Shown one piece after another: positions 24,425 to 33,022 of a DNA stretch of 64,000 nucleotides (the stretch's first letter is position 1; every line of letters starts with the position of its first letter). Source of the stretch: an uncultured Oscillospiraceae bacterium (GTDB lineage Bacteria > Bacillota > Clostridia > Oscillospirales > Acutalibacteraceae); assembly GCA_900543395.1 (NCBI GenBank), contig UQQT01000007.1:8211-72210 (forward strand), written 5' to 3'. The notes beneath the pieces are model-generated. The model saw only the letters and a program-made list of their open reading frames with translations. It did not search any database and was not told the origin of the DNA. The position numbers were made by a program, and so were the translations under genes.

Positions 24425-25336
24425 TTAATTCCAAACAACGGTTATTCTGTTCTGAACTCTTTGATAGTTTACATTTTTTATAAATCCGTAGTCAATAATC
24501 GATTTTTCGAGTTCGTCTGCCATTTCGGTATTCTCCATAAAATACGTGCAGTGCATAGTCAGCTCTTCAGGCGAAGCCACATCAAAAAGCTTAAATCCGG
24601 TAAGCCACCAGTGCCTTTCGGGTCCTCGAGTCATGTAGAGCTCGTCGTTTCTGTACAGCGCGAAAGACATGACGATCATTTCGCTGTCGGGCACGCATTT
24701 ATAGAATTTATCCGACGCGCCTTTTTCCTTATAATAAAGTCCCATTTCCGCGCCGGTCGTAATTCCGTATCTGCCCTTCCACAGCTGGAACATATAATCG
24801 TGTTCTCCGTATGTAAATTTAAGTCTTATCGTATCGTAATACATTCCTCCGACGCTCGCCATCGCGTCATACACCGAAGTGTAGCCGAACTTTCTCTGCC
24901 ACGACTGAGTATCCGAATAGAAAATGCCCTGATTCTTATCGTATCTGAATCCGGCGGCGAGAATGATTTTACCGAGCTTCAGCGACTCACCGGTAAGCCC
25001 CGCGAGCGAATCGTCGTCCGACACGGTATTCTCCGTAACGACATTAAAAAATCCCGTAGTATAAGGACTGGTTACCGTAACGGCAGGTTTCGTCGGCTCA
25101 GTTACGGGCGGAGATGTAACGGGAGGCTGAGTCACGGGCGGAACCGTAACGGTGGGAACAGCGGGCTGAACCGAAGTCTGACTCTGCGTAGTCTGATTTT
25201 TTGTAATATCAGGCAGATCGACGTTTATCGACCCTGCTTTTACGTTGGAAACAAGAAACCATACTGCGGCGGCGGTAACGGTAAGAACAAGGATTGCAAC
25301 GACTGTAAAATATATTTTTTTTCTTCTGCGTTCCAC
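24425..25336 (-). CDS. Membrane-anchored DUF4474-domain protein
   Basis: The 303-residue protein starts at GTG 25336, seven bases after AAGGAGG; an upstream ATG at 25381 has no such site. It has one N-terminal membrane span (residues about 8-30, preceded by ERRRKK), a long threonine/proline-rich linker (TVTVPPVTQPPVTSPPVTEP) and a C-terminal DUF4474 domain with ILAAGFRYDKNQGIFYSDTQ, WQRKFGYTSVYDA and FQLWKGRYGITTGAEMGLYY. The family is of unknown function; the layout places the domain outside the cell. It is a single-gene unit. Confidence 0.75.
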   Translation of the reverse strand: MERRRKKIYFTVVAILVLTVTAAAVWFLVSNVKAGSINVDLPDITKNQTTQSQTSVQPAVPTVTVPPVTQPPVTSPPVTEPTKPAVTVTSPYTTGFFNVVTENTVSDDDSLAGLTGESLKLGKIILAAGFRYDKNQGIFYSDTQSWQRKFGYTSVYDAMASVGGMYYDTIRLKFTYGEHDYMFQLWKGRYGITTGAEMGLYYKEKGASDKFYKCVPDSEMIVMSFALYRNDELYMTRGPERHWWLTGFKLFDVASPEELTMHCTYFMENTEMADELEKSIIDYGFIKNVNYQRVQNRITVVWN

Positions 25337-25429
25337 AGCAGATTCCTCCTTATATAACTTTTCAATATAATTGTAACACATACTATTAAATATTTCAAAT
25401 ACTATTTTTTATAATAAAGTTTATTTCGA

Positions 25430-25458
25430 TTGACTTAATGTCGATTATTTGGTATCAT
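25430..25458 (+). promoter_or_regulatory. Promoter of queT
   Basis: TTGACT (25430-25435) and TATCAT (25453-25458) with a 17-base spacer. The predicted start, near 25465, coincides with the first base of the riboswitch. Confidence 0.65.
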
Positions 25459-25462
25459 TAAT

Positions 25463-25556
25463 GTGAAGATTTTTTCTTCGGTCAGTTCGTAACCATCCTG
25501 ACCGAGAACGGATAAATTCATACATTTCCGCTCTCAAATCAAAACTAAGGAGACAA
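25463..25556 (+). promoter_or_regulatory. Probable preQ1 riboswitch (class III-like) before queT
   Basis: The leader folds as GGTCAG / CTGACC (25480-25503) closing a loop with TTCGTAACCATC, similar to the class I preQ1 core. Next comes a second stem (GAGAACGGATAAAT with ATTTCCGCTCTC, 25504-25534) and a tail AAATCAAAACTAAGGAG whose AAAACTAAGGAG contains the ribosome-binding site. The inserted second stem between the core and the Shine-Dalgarno tail is the layout reported for class III preQ1 aptamers, which occur before queT in related Clostridia. Class I with an insertion is the alternative. It would reduce QueT translation when preQ1 is plentiful. Confidence 0.6.
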
Positions 25557-25559
25557 AAA

Positions 25560-26087
25560 ATGAATAGCAAAAAAAACACAAAAAAAACCGTTTTGTTTTT
25601 AACGCAGGCGGGCGTTATCGCCGCGATGTACGTGGCTTTGACGTATCTGTCCGCCGCGGCCGGACTCGCATTTAACGCCGTACAGTTCAGACTGTCGGAA
25701 ATAATGTGCGTGTTCGCGCTGTATACTCCTGCGGCAATACCGGGACTTACGATAGGCTGTATTATATCAAACCTGTCGAGTACACTCGGGTGGATCGACA
25801 TTATCGCGGGAAGCTTGGCTACCCTGCTTGCCGCGGTATGTATCTATTTTACGCCTAAGTTAAAAATAAAAAAATTTCCGATTTCGGTTCCGCTTTTCAG
25901 CGCGCTGTTTAATGCGGTTATTGTCGGACTTGAAATCTGGTATCTCGACCCTTCGAGAACCGCTCAGCTGTTTTTTATTTCCGCTCTCGAAGTGGCGGCG
26001 GGCGAAATTGTCGTCTGTTCAATAGGCGCGCTTCTTTTACCTCCGCTGATCAAACGGACTAAAATATTCGAAAAATATCATTTTTAA
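25560..26087 (+). CDS. queT: Queuosine precursor transporter QueT
   Basis: QueT is an ECF-type S-component that imports a queuosine precursor (preQ1 or queuine) for modifying tRNA. The 175-residue protein has about six membrane spans and the family segment AVQFRLSEIMCVFALYTPAA, with TIGCIISNLSSTLGWIDIIA. It is expressed behind the preQ1-like leader at 25463, which agrees with its role. The other components of the ECF transporter and the queuosine biosynthesis genes are not in this window. Confidence 0.88.
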   Translation: MNSKKNTKKTVLFLTQAGVIAAMYVALTYLSAAAGLAFNAVQFRLSEIMCVFALYTPAAIPGLTIGCIISNLSSTLGWIDIIAGSLATLLAAVCIYFTPKLKIKKFPISVPLFSALFNAVIVGLEIWYLDPSRTAQLFFISALEVAAGEIVVCSIGALLLPPLIKRTKIFEKYHF

Positions 26088-26120
26088 AATATACAATTTT
26101 CAGAGAAAGGATGACCGACT

Positions 26121-26795
26121 GTGAAAAAAATTATAGTTGCCGACGACGAGGAATTATTGAGAAACCTCGTATGCGATTATCTTACGAGAGAGGGTTATCA
26201 GCCCATCCCCGCAATGGACGGAGAAGAAGCTCTCTCGCTTTTTAACGAAAACCCCGACACAGTTCTGCTGATTCTCGACATTATGATGCCGAACATCGAC
26301 GGCTGGGAGGTTTGCAGAAAGATAAGGGAAACGTCATCCGTTCCCATTATTATGCTCACCGCAAGAAATCAGGAGTTCGACGAATTAACCGGATTTGACG
26401 CAGGCGCGGACGATTATGTTACAAAGCCGTGCAGTCCGTCCGTACTTATGAAACGCGTCGCCGCACTGCTGAAAAGAGAAAATGCAGTTAATAATTCCAA
26501 TATATTTACTCTCGATAACTTAAAACTCGACGCTTCGGCTCACGAGGTCAGACTTGACGGCAAACCCGTAACGCTGACGCTTAAAGAGTACAGTATTTTA
26601 TTAAAATTCCTTACCGCGCAGAGCCGTGTATTCTCAAGAGAACAGCTTCTCGACGATATTTGGGGCTATGATTTCGACGGAGATATGCGAACCGTCGACT
26701 CTCATGTTGCAAGACTGCGCACAAAGCTCGGCGAGTGGGGATCAAAACATATAAAAACCATTTACGGCACAGGATATAAAATCGAGGGCGACTGA
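26121..26795 (+). CDS. Response regulator, OmpR/PhoB family
   Basis: A 224-residue two-domain regulator: receiver with acidic pocket (residues 8-10), phosphoacceptor Asp53 (LILDIMMP), Thr in MLTAR and Lys in VTKPC; then a winged-helix DNA-binding domain (VTLTLKEYSILLKFLTAQSR, REQLLDDIWGYDF, VDSHVARLRTKLG, KTIYGTGYKIEGD). The start codon is GTG behind AAAGGATG. It is followed by its histidine kinase with two bases between. The signal and the targets are not indicated in the sequence; no typical target genes lie nearby. Confidence 0.93.
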   Translation: MKKIIVADDEELLRNLVCDYLTREGYQPIPAMDGEEALSLFNENPDTVLLILDIMMPNIDGWEVCRKIRETSSVPIIMLTARNQEFDELTGFDAGADDYVTKPCSPSVLMKRVAALLKRENAVNNSNIFTLDNLKLDASAHEVRLDGKPVTLTLKEYSILLKFLTAQSRVFSREQLLDDIWGYDFDGDMRTVDSHVARLRTKLGEWGSKHIKTIYGTGYKIEGD

Positions 26796-26797
26796 TA

Positions 26798-28342
26798 ATG
26801 AGCCGAAAAAAAATTCGCAAACGCAAACCGACTATAAACAGAAAACTCAACAGAAGTATTTCGATTATCGTTCTTATCTTTCTTGTCGGAATAATATACG
26901 CTTCATATAAGAGCATAGATATTATTTATATGCTCAACGCGGGCGTTATTTCATGGCAGGGTGCGGATGAGGTCGACGCTTTGTATTCAAGCACAAACCT
27001 TGATGACTTTACAAAAAATCTCGACAATATTGAACAGACGCACGAAGTCAAGATTGAAATTTTCAACAAGAACGGCAAGCTCGTTTACTCCACAGCGTAT
27101 AACGGCGTACAGGGCAGCCCGCCTTACGACGATGCAGACGCAATTCCGGACGAGTACATACGTCACTATACGACAACGGATATCGATACATACAACACAA
27201 ACAACGGATATCATTTCGAAACTCAAAGGGACGAGGAAACGGGAATCGACTATCTTGTTTTTGTCAAAACTGCAGCGAGCGGAGATACCATCAAGGTTTA
27301 TAAACAAAAGAGCGCATTCGACCAGTCGGCTAAGCTTGCGTTTATATTTATATCGGTTTTATGCACGGTCTCTCTTTTTGCAATCATGCTTACAACGTTT
27401 ACTTATCTGAGGAAATTCACAAAACCTCTGATAAAGATGAACAACGTTACGAAACGAATTGCAAACCTCGATTTCTCACAGAAGTGTCCGCAGAGCAACG
27501 TTCTTGAAATTTCACAGCTTGCCGAAAGTATAAACGAAATGTCGGATTCGCTTGAAAATTCGCTTATCGATATTCGGAACAAGAACGAAAAACTCCAGAA
27601 AGACATCGAAAACGAAAGAACCATAGATCAGTTGAGAGAGGTATTTATCTCGGGTATATCGCATGAGCTTAAAACGCCGATTGCGATTATACAGGGTTAC
27701 GCCGAGGGACTCGAATACTATCTTGACAACGACCCCGAAATGGCTAAAAAATACTGCCGTACAATCATCGACGAAACGGGCAGAATGAACGATCTGACGA
27801 TGAAGCTTCTTGATATAACAAAATACGAGTCGGGCGCGTATCAGCTGATGTACGAAAACTTCAATTTAAAACAGCTTATAGGCGAATGGTTCGACAGAAA
27901 TTCAAAAATTCTTAAAGATAAGGGTATTTCGACAAGCAACGAAATAAACGAAAGCTTCATTGCCCGCGGTGATTCGTTCATTTTATCAACCGTCGTTAAC
28001 AATTATCTTTCGAACGCTGTTTCACACGTAAAAAATGAAAACATAATTTCCGCTTCGGCAGAAGATTTCGGCGACAAATACAGAGTCTATATTTATAATA
28101 CCGGCGACAATATCGCTCAAAAGGATATAGATAAGATTTGGAACAGCTTTTACCGCGCGGATAAATCACTCTCCCGCTCGCAGGGACGTTTCGGACTCGG
28201 ACTCGCAATCGTAGCCGCGATTCAAAAGCTTCACGGTCACGCCTACGGAGTCGAAAACATGCCCGACGGCGTTCGTTTCTGGTTCGACGTTTCAAAGGGC
28301 GAAAAAGAAAACGACGAAAATTTCGCCGAAGAAAAACCTTAA
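26798..28342 (+). CDS. Sensor histidine kinase
   Basis: A 514-residue membrane kinase: a span near residues 18-38, an extracytoplasmic sensor region (about 40-170; YSTAYNGVQGSPPYDDADAI), a second span (about 180-203), HAMP (KPLIKMNNVTKRIANLDFSQ), HisKA with the phosphorylated His in FISGISHELKTPIAIIQGYA, and the ATPase domain with VVNNYLSNAVSHV (N box), YNTGDNI, FYRADKSLSRSQGRFGLGLAI. The sensor region is not of a recognised type. It follows the response regulator by two bases and ends just before a terminator. Confidence 0.93.
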   Translation: MSRKKIRKRKPTINRKLNRSISIIVLIFLVGIIYASYKSIDIIYMLNAGVISWQGADEVDALYSSTNLDDFTKNLDNIEQTHEVKIEIFNKNGKLVYSTAYNGVQGSPPYDDADAIPDEYIRHYTTTDIDTYNTNNGYHFETQRDEETGIDYLVFVKTAASGDTIKVYKQKSAFDQSAKLAFIFISVLCTVSLFAIMLTTFTYLRKFTKPLIKMNNVTKRIANLDFSQKCPQSNVLEISQLAESINEMSDSLENSLIDIRNKNEKLQKDIENERTIDQLREVFISGISHELKTPIAIIQGYAEGLEYYLDNDPEMAKKYCRTIIDETGRMNDLTMKLLDITKYESGAYQLMYENFNLKQLIGEWFDRNSKILKDKGISTSNEINESFIARGDSFILSTVVNNYLSNAVSHVKNENIISASAEDFGDKYRVYIYNTGDNIAQKDIDKIWNSFYRADKSLSRSQGRFGLGLAIVAAIQKLHGHAYGVENMPDGVRFWFDVSKGEKENDENFAEEKP

Positions 28343-28353
28343 ACATTTTTATT

Positions 28354-28392
28354 AAAAAAGACTCAATCCGCCAGGGACTGAGTCTTTTTTTG
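28354..28392 (+). terminator. Terminator after the histidine kinase gene
   Basis: AAAAAAGACTCA and TGAGTCTTTTTT form a strong stem with a 13-base loop. The same structure lies just past the 3' end of the minus-strand tRNA-Leu, so it may serve both. Confidence 0.85.
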
Positions 28393-28397
28393 TATCT

Positions 28398-28481
28398 TGG
28401 TGCGGGTAACAGGGGTCGAACCTGCATGCCGTCGGCACAGGAACCTAAATCCTGCGTGTCTGCCAATTCCACCATACCCGC
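28398..28481 (-). tRNA. tRNA-Leu (TAG anticodon)
   Basis: On the minus strand: acceptor GCGGGTA/TACCCGC, D-arm TGGTGGAATTGGCAGACACG, anticodon arm CAGGA-TTTAGGT-TCCTG (anticodon TAG), a long variable arm typical of leucine and a T-arm with GGTTCGACC, ending in an encoded CCA. The class II form agrees with leucine. Confidence 0.95.
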
Positions 28482-28489
28482 ACAACGTT

Positions 28490-28521
28490 ATTATATTATA
28501 TCAAATAACGTAAAATGTCAA
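28490..28521 (-). promoter_or_regulatory. Promoter of tRNA-Leu
   Basis: On the minus strand TTGACA (28521-28516) is followed after 15-20 bases by overlapping TATAAT copies (TGATATAATATAATAAC). It lies next to the 3' end of the 28518 gene. Confidence 0.6.
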
Positions 28522-29231
28522 CCGTCATTTTCTTTGTCCGAAGTCTTTTTATCTCCGGCGTTAACGTCCGTAACGGGGAAAGTTACCGTTTCGTCGGTCA
28601 CATTGAAGTTTTCGGCGGTGACATTCGAACTTATGACGGGGATATTTGTATTAAGTCCGGCAGAATCCGTATTCACAGCAAAAGCCGACGCATTATTTTT
28701 TTCGTTCAGAACTTCCGCGCCGTATTTGCACACAAACGACATGAATATAAACATTACGCCTATTATCATACATTCGGAATTGTTTATATTTTCGGTCTTT
28801 ACGCCCGACATAACGCTTGCGGTAATCATATTGGCTATATTTGCAATCAATTGCGTTCCGAAAGAAACACAAAGAGTTATTATTCCGAATTTCAGCATCT
28901 GATCTGCGCCGTCAACTGTAAACGGAGTTCCGTCGTTCAGTTCGCGTTTAAAATAATTCAAAGCGGTTTTTGACATGAAAATACCGCCCGCAGTTGAAAT
29001 CATGCCTGTTATTGCAGCGGAATATAAAGAGGCTACACTGACATCCGCCGCTTTTTCAAGCAAAGAAGCGATATCCGTGCCGTCTATGGTTAAAGATGTA
29101 ATTCCCCAAAGCATTGCAACCAGTCCCAATATAAAAACACAAAATAAAACTATATTAAATACAAAGGCAATTTTGCTCAAAATCTTTCCGATTTTTGATA
29201 ACGTCTGAATTGTTTTAAGGGATTTATTCAC
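28518..29231 (-). CDS. Unknown four-span membrane protein (DUF2975-like)
   Basis: The 237-residue protein starts at GTG 29231 behind GAGGAAG; a TTG at 29249 is a possible longer start. It has about four hydrophobic spans (ILSKIAFVFNIVLFCVFILG, SLYSAAITGMISTAGGIFMS, FGIITLCVSFGTQLIANIAN, CMIIGVMFIFMSFVCKYGAE) and a Thr/Ser/Asn-rich, acidic tail (ENFNVTDETVTFPVTDVNAG). The general shape and the ending of the fourth span resemble DUF2975 proteins, but I am not sure. No neighbour explains its role; the tail overlaps the tRNA-Leu promoter region. Confidence 0.55.
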   Translation of the reverse strand: MNKSLKTIQTLSKIGKILSKIAFVFNIVLFCVFILGLVAMLWGITSLTIDGTDIASLLEKAADVSVASLYSAAITGMISTAGGIFMSKTALNYFKRELNDGTPFTVDGADQMLKFGIITLCVSFGTQLIANIANMITASVMSGVKTENINNSECMIIGVMFIFMSFVCKYGAEVLNEKNNASAFAVNTDSAGLNTNIPVISSNVTAENFNVTDETVTFPVTDVNAGDKKTSDKENDG

Positions 29232-29380
29232 AGTACATCTTCCTCTCAAGTATTCCGGGCAGTGAATTCACACCGCACGGAATCGGGCATTTTATTTAAG
29301 TTTATTACCGTCCGCAAAAGCCGTACCGGCTTAGCTCCGAAATTTTTTCTCATAATTAATTACTGCTAAATTTTATTTAT

Positions 29381-29421
29381 AAAAAACCGCGACCCCGAAA
29401 GTTCGTCGGAATCGCAGTTTT
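29381..29421 (-). terminator. Terminator of the GH4 operon
   Basis: On the minus strand AACTGCGATTCCGA pairs with TTCGGGGTCGCGGTT with a short loop and several G-U pairs, followed by TTTTTT. It lies 30 bases beyond the GH4 stop. Confidence 0.7.
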
Positions 29422-29449
29422 CTGCGGGAATTACCGCAATCCCCGTATT

Positions 29450-30751
29450 TTAATATTTAGTTTTATCGTCTTTTCTCCAGAACTGAGGAAGATACTCCAT
29501 GTGAGCCTGTTTCATCTCATAGTAGCACTTAAACGCTCTGTCGTAGTCTCCGACAAGAGGGTGAATCATCAGTGCGTTGAGAGCCGCCTCATCGTCGCCG
29601 TTCATAGCCGCGATAACGGTGTACTTCTCATACTCCTTAACGACCTTCATAAGCCCCTCCATATGTCTTGTCCACGTATGGCTTACGGGTACGGGCTTTG
29701 CTCCGTCCTTGCCGATAACAGCCGCAATCTCGACTACATCGTCGTCATCCATAAACGGAAGAGTACCGTTATTAAGAATATTGACAACGTGAACATCGTT
29801 CTTGTCGTTTGCTATCGAATCTATAAGCGAGCAAGCCGCAAGCGAATACTTATGTCCGCCTCTCTTATCAAGAAGCGCGGGCTTTACGCAAAGCTCTTCA
29901 TCCTGATACATTTTAAGAAGCTGCTCCTCAATCTCCATACAAACCTGTGCACGGCACTTGAGATCCTCTTTAAGATGCTTAACCTTAGCGTCTCTGCAAT
30001 AGTAATACTGTAAATATGATGACGGAATACCGCCGACAGCTTTAAGGCACTCAACGTCAAAACCGTCGTCGTGAATGTTAGCCATAACCTTGGGAGCGTA
30101 GCCCTCGTCGAACAGATCGTAAAGGCACTCCTTGCCGTCCTTTTTTACGGAGGTAATCCAGCTTAAATGGTTGAGTCCGAGATATGTAATCTCTGCGTCC
30201 TGACCGACAGCCTCTTTAGCGTCGTCTATCATATCGATGGGAACGTTGCACAGACCCATGCACTTAACTTTTGTATTGTTAAGAACGAAGTCGGTAACGA
30301 TACCCGAGGGATTCGTAAAATTAATAAGCCAAGCGTCGGGGCAAATCTCCTCCATCTTTTTGCAGATGTTTCCGATAACGGGGATGGTTCTCAACGCCTT
30401 AAAGAATCCGCCGATACCCGTAGTTTCCTGTCCGATAAGACCGTACTTAATGGGTATGGTTTCGTCGAGATAACGGCAGTGAAGCTTGCCGACTCTTATC
30501 TGAGTAACGACGAAATCCGCGCCGGCAAGAGACGCGTCGAGATCATCGGTCATGATAACTTCCGTATCCATACCCGCTTTTTTAATCATTCTCTCGCAGA
30601 GGCTTCCGACGATAGTTCTCTTTCTGTCGTCAATGTCCATTAATACAAGTCTCTTGATTTTGAGAGACTCCTGTCTTTTAATGAAGCCGTCAACAAGCTC
30701 GGGACAATACGTACTTCCCGAACCGATAACGGTTACATTAATTTCTTTCAT
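29450..30751 (-). CDS. Glycoside hydrolase family 4 enzyme
   Basis: GH4 enzymes use NAD+ and a divalent metal to cleave 6-phospho-glucosides or free alpha-glycosides by an oxidation-elimination mechanism. The 433-residue protein has the N-terminal nucleotide motif GSGSTYCPELVDGFI, the catalytic region GLIGQETTGIGGFFKALRTI, INFTNPSGIVTD, the metal-binding Cys in CMGLCNVP and His in LGLNHLSW. The ATG at 30751 follows AAAGGA. No PTS component lies in the window; the substrate may therefore be a non-phosphorylated galacturonide, glucoside or a product of the operon's kinase. It is the last gene of a five-gene operon. Confidence 0.88.
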   Translation of the reverse strand: MKEINVTVIGSGSTYCPELVDGFIKRQESLKIKRLVLMDIDDRKRTIVGSLCERMIKKAGMDTEVIMTDDLDASLAGADFVVTQIRVGKLHCRYLDETIPIKYGLIGQETTGIGGFFKALRTIPVIGNICKKMEEICPDAWLINFTNPSGIVTDFVLNNTKVKCMGLCNVPIDMIDDAKEAVGQDAEITYLGLNHLSWITSVKKDGKECLYDLFDEGYAPKVMANIHDDGFDVECLKAVGGIPSSYLQYYYCRDAKVKHLKEDLKCRAQVCMEIEEQLLKMYQDEELCVKPALLDKRGGHKYSLAACSLIDSIANDKNDVHVVNILNNGTLPFMDDDDVVEIAAVIGKDGAKPVPVSHTWTRHMEGLMKVVKEYEKYTVIAAMNGDDEAALNALMIHPLVGDYDRAFKCYYEMKQAHMEYLPQFWRKDDKTKY

Positions 30752-30784
30752 ATATATCAATCCTTTCGAATATTTTTGCCTGCA

Positions 30785-31723
30785 TTATTCCCTTTCCAGA
30801 AGCCAGTTGATACATCCGGTAACGGGCGCGGCGTTAAGCTTAATAAAGTTAAGCTTTCTGCCCGACTTTGCCTCGCACTTCTCCTTCAGGGCGTTTACGT
30901 AAATATCGTTGGGGAGCTTTACATGCATTGAACCGGAGAGAATAACATTTACGACATCGGTATCAAACACCTGCTGTTTTAAATGCGCGCAGATAAAATC
31001 CGAACCCGTTTGAGCCATTTCGTCGATAACTTTTAATACGGGTTTATCGCCCATAAACGAAGCCTCGAAGAATATATCGGTAAGTCCTCTGCAAATCTCG
31101 TCCTTAGTATTCTCGTTTTCGAATTTAGGGATAATCGAGAGAACTCCGTCCTTATCGTTAACGCCGAATTTCTCAAAGAAAAGCTTTGTAAGAAGCGATT
31201 TCTGCGCCTGTAATACAACGTCAAAATAAACTATTCTGAACGCGCGTTCGGCTATCCAGTATCCGTTTCCGCTGTCGCCGGAAAGCTCGCCGAAGCCGCC
31301 GACCTGGAGCATATTTCCTCTCGAATCAATTGAGTTACAGCAAGTACCCGTTCCGCAGTTGTAGCCTATGCCGGTTCCGTCGGGCGAACCCGCCTTTGTC
31401 ACAATAAAACCGTCGTTGTAAATTTCAAAATTTTTAAGACCCTGATTCGAAAGAATCGAGAACATAGCGTCATGCTGAAACTGATGATCGATACCCGCAA
31501 GCCCCATAAGGATTCCGTCTATATCGCTGAGCTTCAGCTTATTTTCCAAAAGAAGATTTGTGATACCCTCCATAAGGATATCACATGCCTCCTCGAACGA
31601 ACCTTCTAAATTCTCGTGATTGCTTCCCTTTGTCTTAACAACGGAAAGCATATTTTTATTTTCGTCAAACAATGCATATGCGGTTTTTGTTCCGCCTCCG
31701 TCGACGCCTATATAATAACTCAT
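30785..31723 (-). CDS. BadF/BadG-type ATPase, N-acetylglucosamine kinase-like
   Basis: Members of this actin-like ATPase group that resemble eukaryotic N-acetylglucosamine kinase phosphorylate amino sugars. The 312-residue protein has the ATP motif IGVDGGGTKTAYALFDENKN, GLAGIDHQFQ, NDGFIVTKAGSPDGTGIGYN with GTGTCC, and the Gly-rich GELSGDSGNGYWIAERA. It is a soluble protein without the Fe-S or CoA-dependent features of the BadF subunits. It lies between the GH4 gene and the GH109-like gene, so an amino-sugar or similar substrate is a reasonable inference. Confidence 0.82.
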   Translation of the reverse strand: MSYYIGVDGGGTKTAYALFDENKNMLSVVKTKGSNHENLEGSFEEACDILMEGITNLLLENKLKLSDIDGILMGLAGIDHQFQHDAMFSILSNQGLKNFEIYNDGFIVTKAGSPDGTGIGYNCGTGTCCNSIDSRGNMLQVGGFGELSGDSGNGYWIAERAFRIVYFDVVLQAQKSLLTKLFFEKFGVNDKDGVLSIIPKFENENTKDEICRGLTDIFFEASFMGDKPVLKVIDEMAQTGSDFICAHLKQQVFDTDVVNVILSGSMHVKLPNDIYVNALKEKCEAKSGRKLNFIKLNAAPVTGCINWLLERE

Positions 31724-31739
31724 TTATTATCCTCCGAAA

Positions 31740-32996
31740 TTAAAAGCATTCTTCGCAGATATCGTCAAGACAGATATCGTTTCTGTCAAAGTCGTTATCT
31801 CTGCTTATCCACATTCCGTTCGTAAAGTCAGGAAATGCGACCGCCGTACCGCCTAAAGCAACGCTCTGCTCGGAAAGCGCGGTAATAACCATCCATGTTG
31901 CGGTGTCTATCGTATCAATGGGGGGCTTCGTTTCATTCATAATACTGTCTGCAAAAGCGAGAAGAATAAGATAATCCATTCCGCCGTGACCCGCTTTAAT
32001 TTTCTCCGCGTCGTATTTCTTCCAAAGCGGATGGAGATATTTGTCCGCATATTTCTCGTTGAAATCCTCCCACTTGTGCTGCGGGGAAACTCCGTCGATA
32101 TATATACTGCCGTTTCCGTCGTCGGGAGCTTCTTTAAACACGGCTTTTGTACCCTGAACCGTATATTCGCGCGAATACGGCCTCGGGAGTGAGCAGTCGT
32201 GATTGATCGTCACTGTTTCGCCGTTTGCGCATTTAAGAATGGTCGTAACAACATCTCCGCACTTAAAATCATATCCGTAAAGGTCGTAGTCCTCACCCTT
32301 TACATTCTTAATCCATTCATTAAGACCTCTCTGCTTACTTGCAACGGAAACAAGAGAAACGAATCTGTTTCCTTTATTAATTTTAAGAAGCTTTGCGATA
32401 GGTCCTATCTCATGTGTGGGGTAAAGCTCGCCGTTCCTGTGCATGAAGTTAACGAGTCTGCCGTGCTTGTTTTCTCTGCCTAAAACGATTTCGTCTCTTA
32501 AATCGTGACGGTAACCGCCCTCGCAGTGAACGATCTCACCGAAAATACCTTGCTTGACCATGTTATAAACTGCCATTTCTTTTCGGTCATAACAGCAGTT
32601 CTCCATGAGCATACAGAACCTGCCTGTCTCCTGTGAGGCTCTGACAAGCGACCGACATTCCTCAATCGAAGCCGCACCGCCGACCTCAACGCCGACGTTT
32701 ACTCCCGCTTTCATACAATCGACAGAAATAGGAATATGTGTAATCCATGTAGTTGCAACATATACGCCGTCAAGCTCTTCGATTTCGAGCATTTCATGAT
32801 AGTCAGTGTACGCGTGAACGTCGTATCCCTCTGCACAGCGGGCTTTCGCGGTTTTCAGTCCCGCGTCAAGCCTCTCCTCTATAACGTCGCACACGGCAAC
32901 GACATGAACGCCCGGAACGTTCATGAGAACCTCCATCATACTGTGACCGCGTCCGCCCAGACCGATAACAGCCATTCTGCATGAATCTTTTTTCAT
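31740..32996 (-). CDS. Gfo/Idh/MocA-family oxidoreductase, GH109-like
   Basis: An NAD-binding protein of 418 residues: Rossmann motif VIGLGGRGHSMMEVLMN, then VCDVIEERL, GVYVATTWITHIP and EVGGAAS. The second domain carries HCEGGYRHDLRDEI and MHRNGELYPTHEIGPIAKLL, the block I associate with GH109 alpha-N-acetylgalactosaminidases, which cleave by an NAD+-dependent mechanism. No signal peptide is present, unlike many secreted GH109 enzymes, so it would act in the cytoplasm on imported glycosides. Plain sugar dehydrogenase is the alternative. It is the third gene in the operon. Confidence 0.75.
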   Translation of the reverse strand: MKKDSCRMAVIGLGGRGHSMMEVLMNVPGVHVVAVCDVIEERLDAGLKTAKARCAEGYDVHAYTDYHEMLEIEELDGVYVATTWITHIPISVDCMKAGVNVGVEVGGAASIEECRSLVRASQETGRFCMLMENCCYDRKEMAVYNMVKQGIFGEIVHCEGGYRHDLRDEIVLGRENKHGRLVNFMHRNGELYPTHEIGPIAKLLKINKGNRFVSLVSVASKQRGLNEWIKNVKGEDYDLYGYDFKCGDVVTTILKCANGETVTINHDCSLPRPYSREYTVQGTKAVFKEAPDDGNGSIYIDGVSPQHKWEDFNEKYADKYLHPLWKKYDAEKIKAGHGGMDYLILLAFADSIMNETKPPIDTIDTATWMVITALSEQSVALGGTAVAFPDFTNGMWISRDNDFDRNDICLDDICEECF

Positions 32997-33022
32997 AATT
33001 TACAATATCCTCCGAACTTTTA

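Noticed and set aside
24461..25357. Antisense open frame of 298 codons over the DUF4474 gene
   Set aside because: It has an Arg/Tyr-rich composition typical of a shadow frame and no ribosome-binding site; the opposite strand encodes a recognisable protein.
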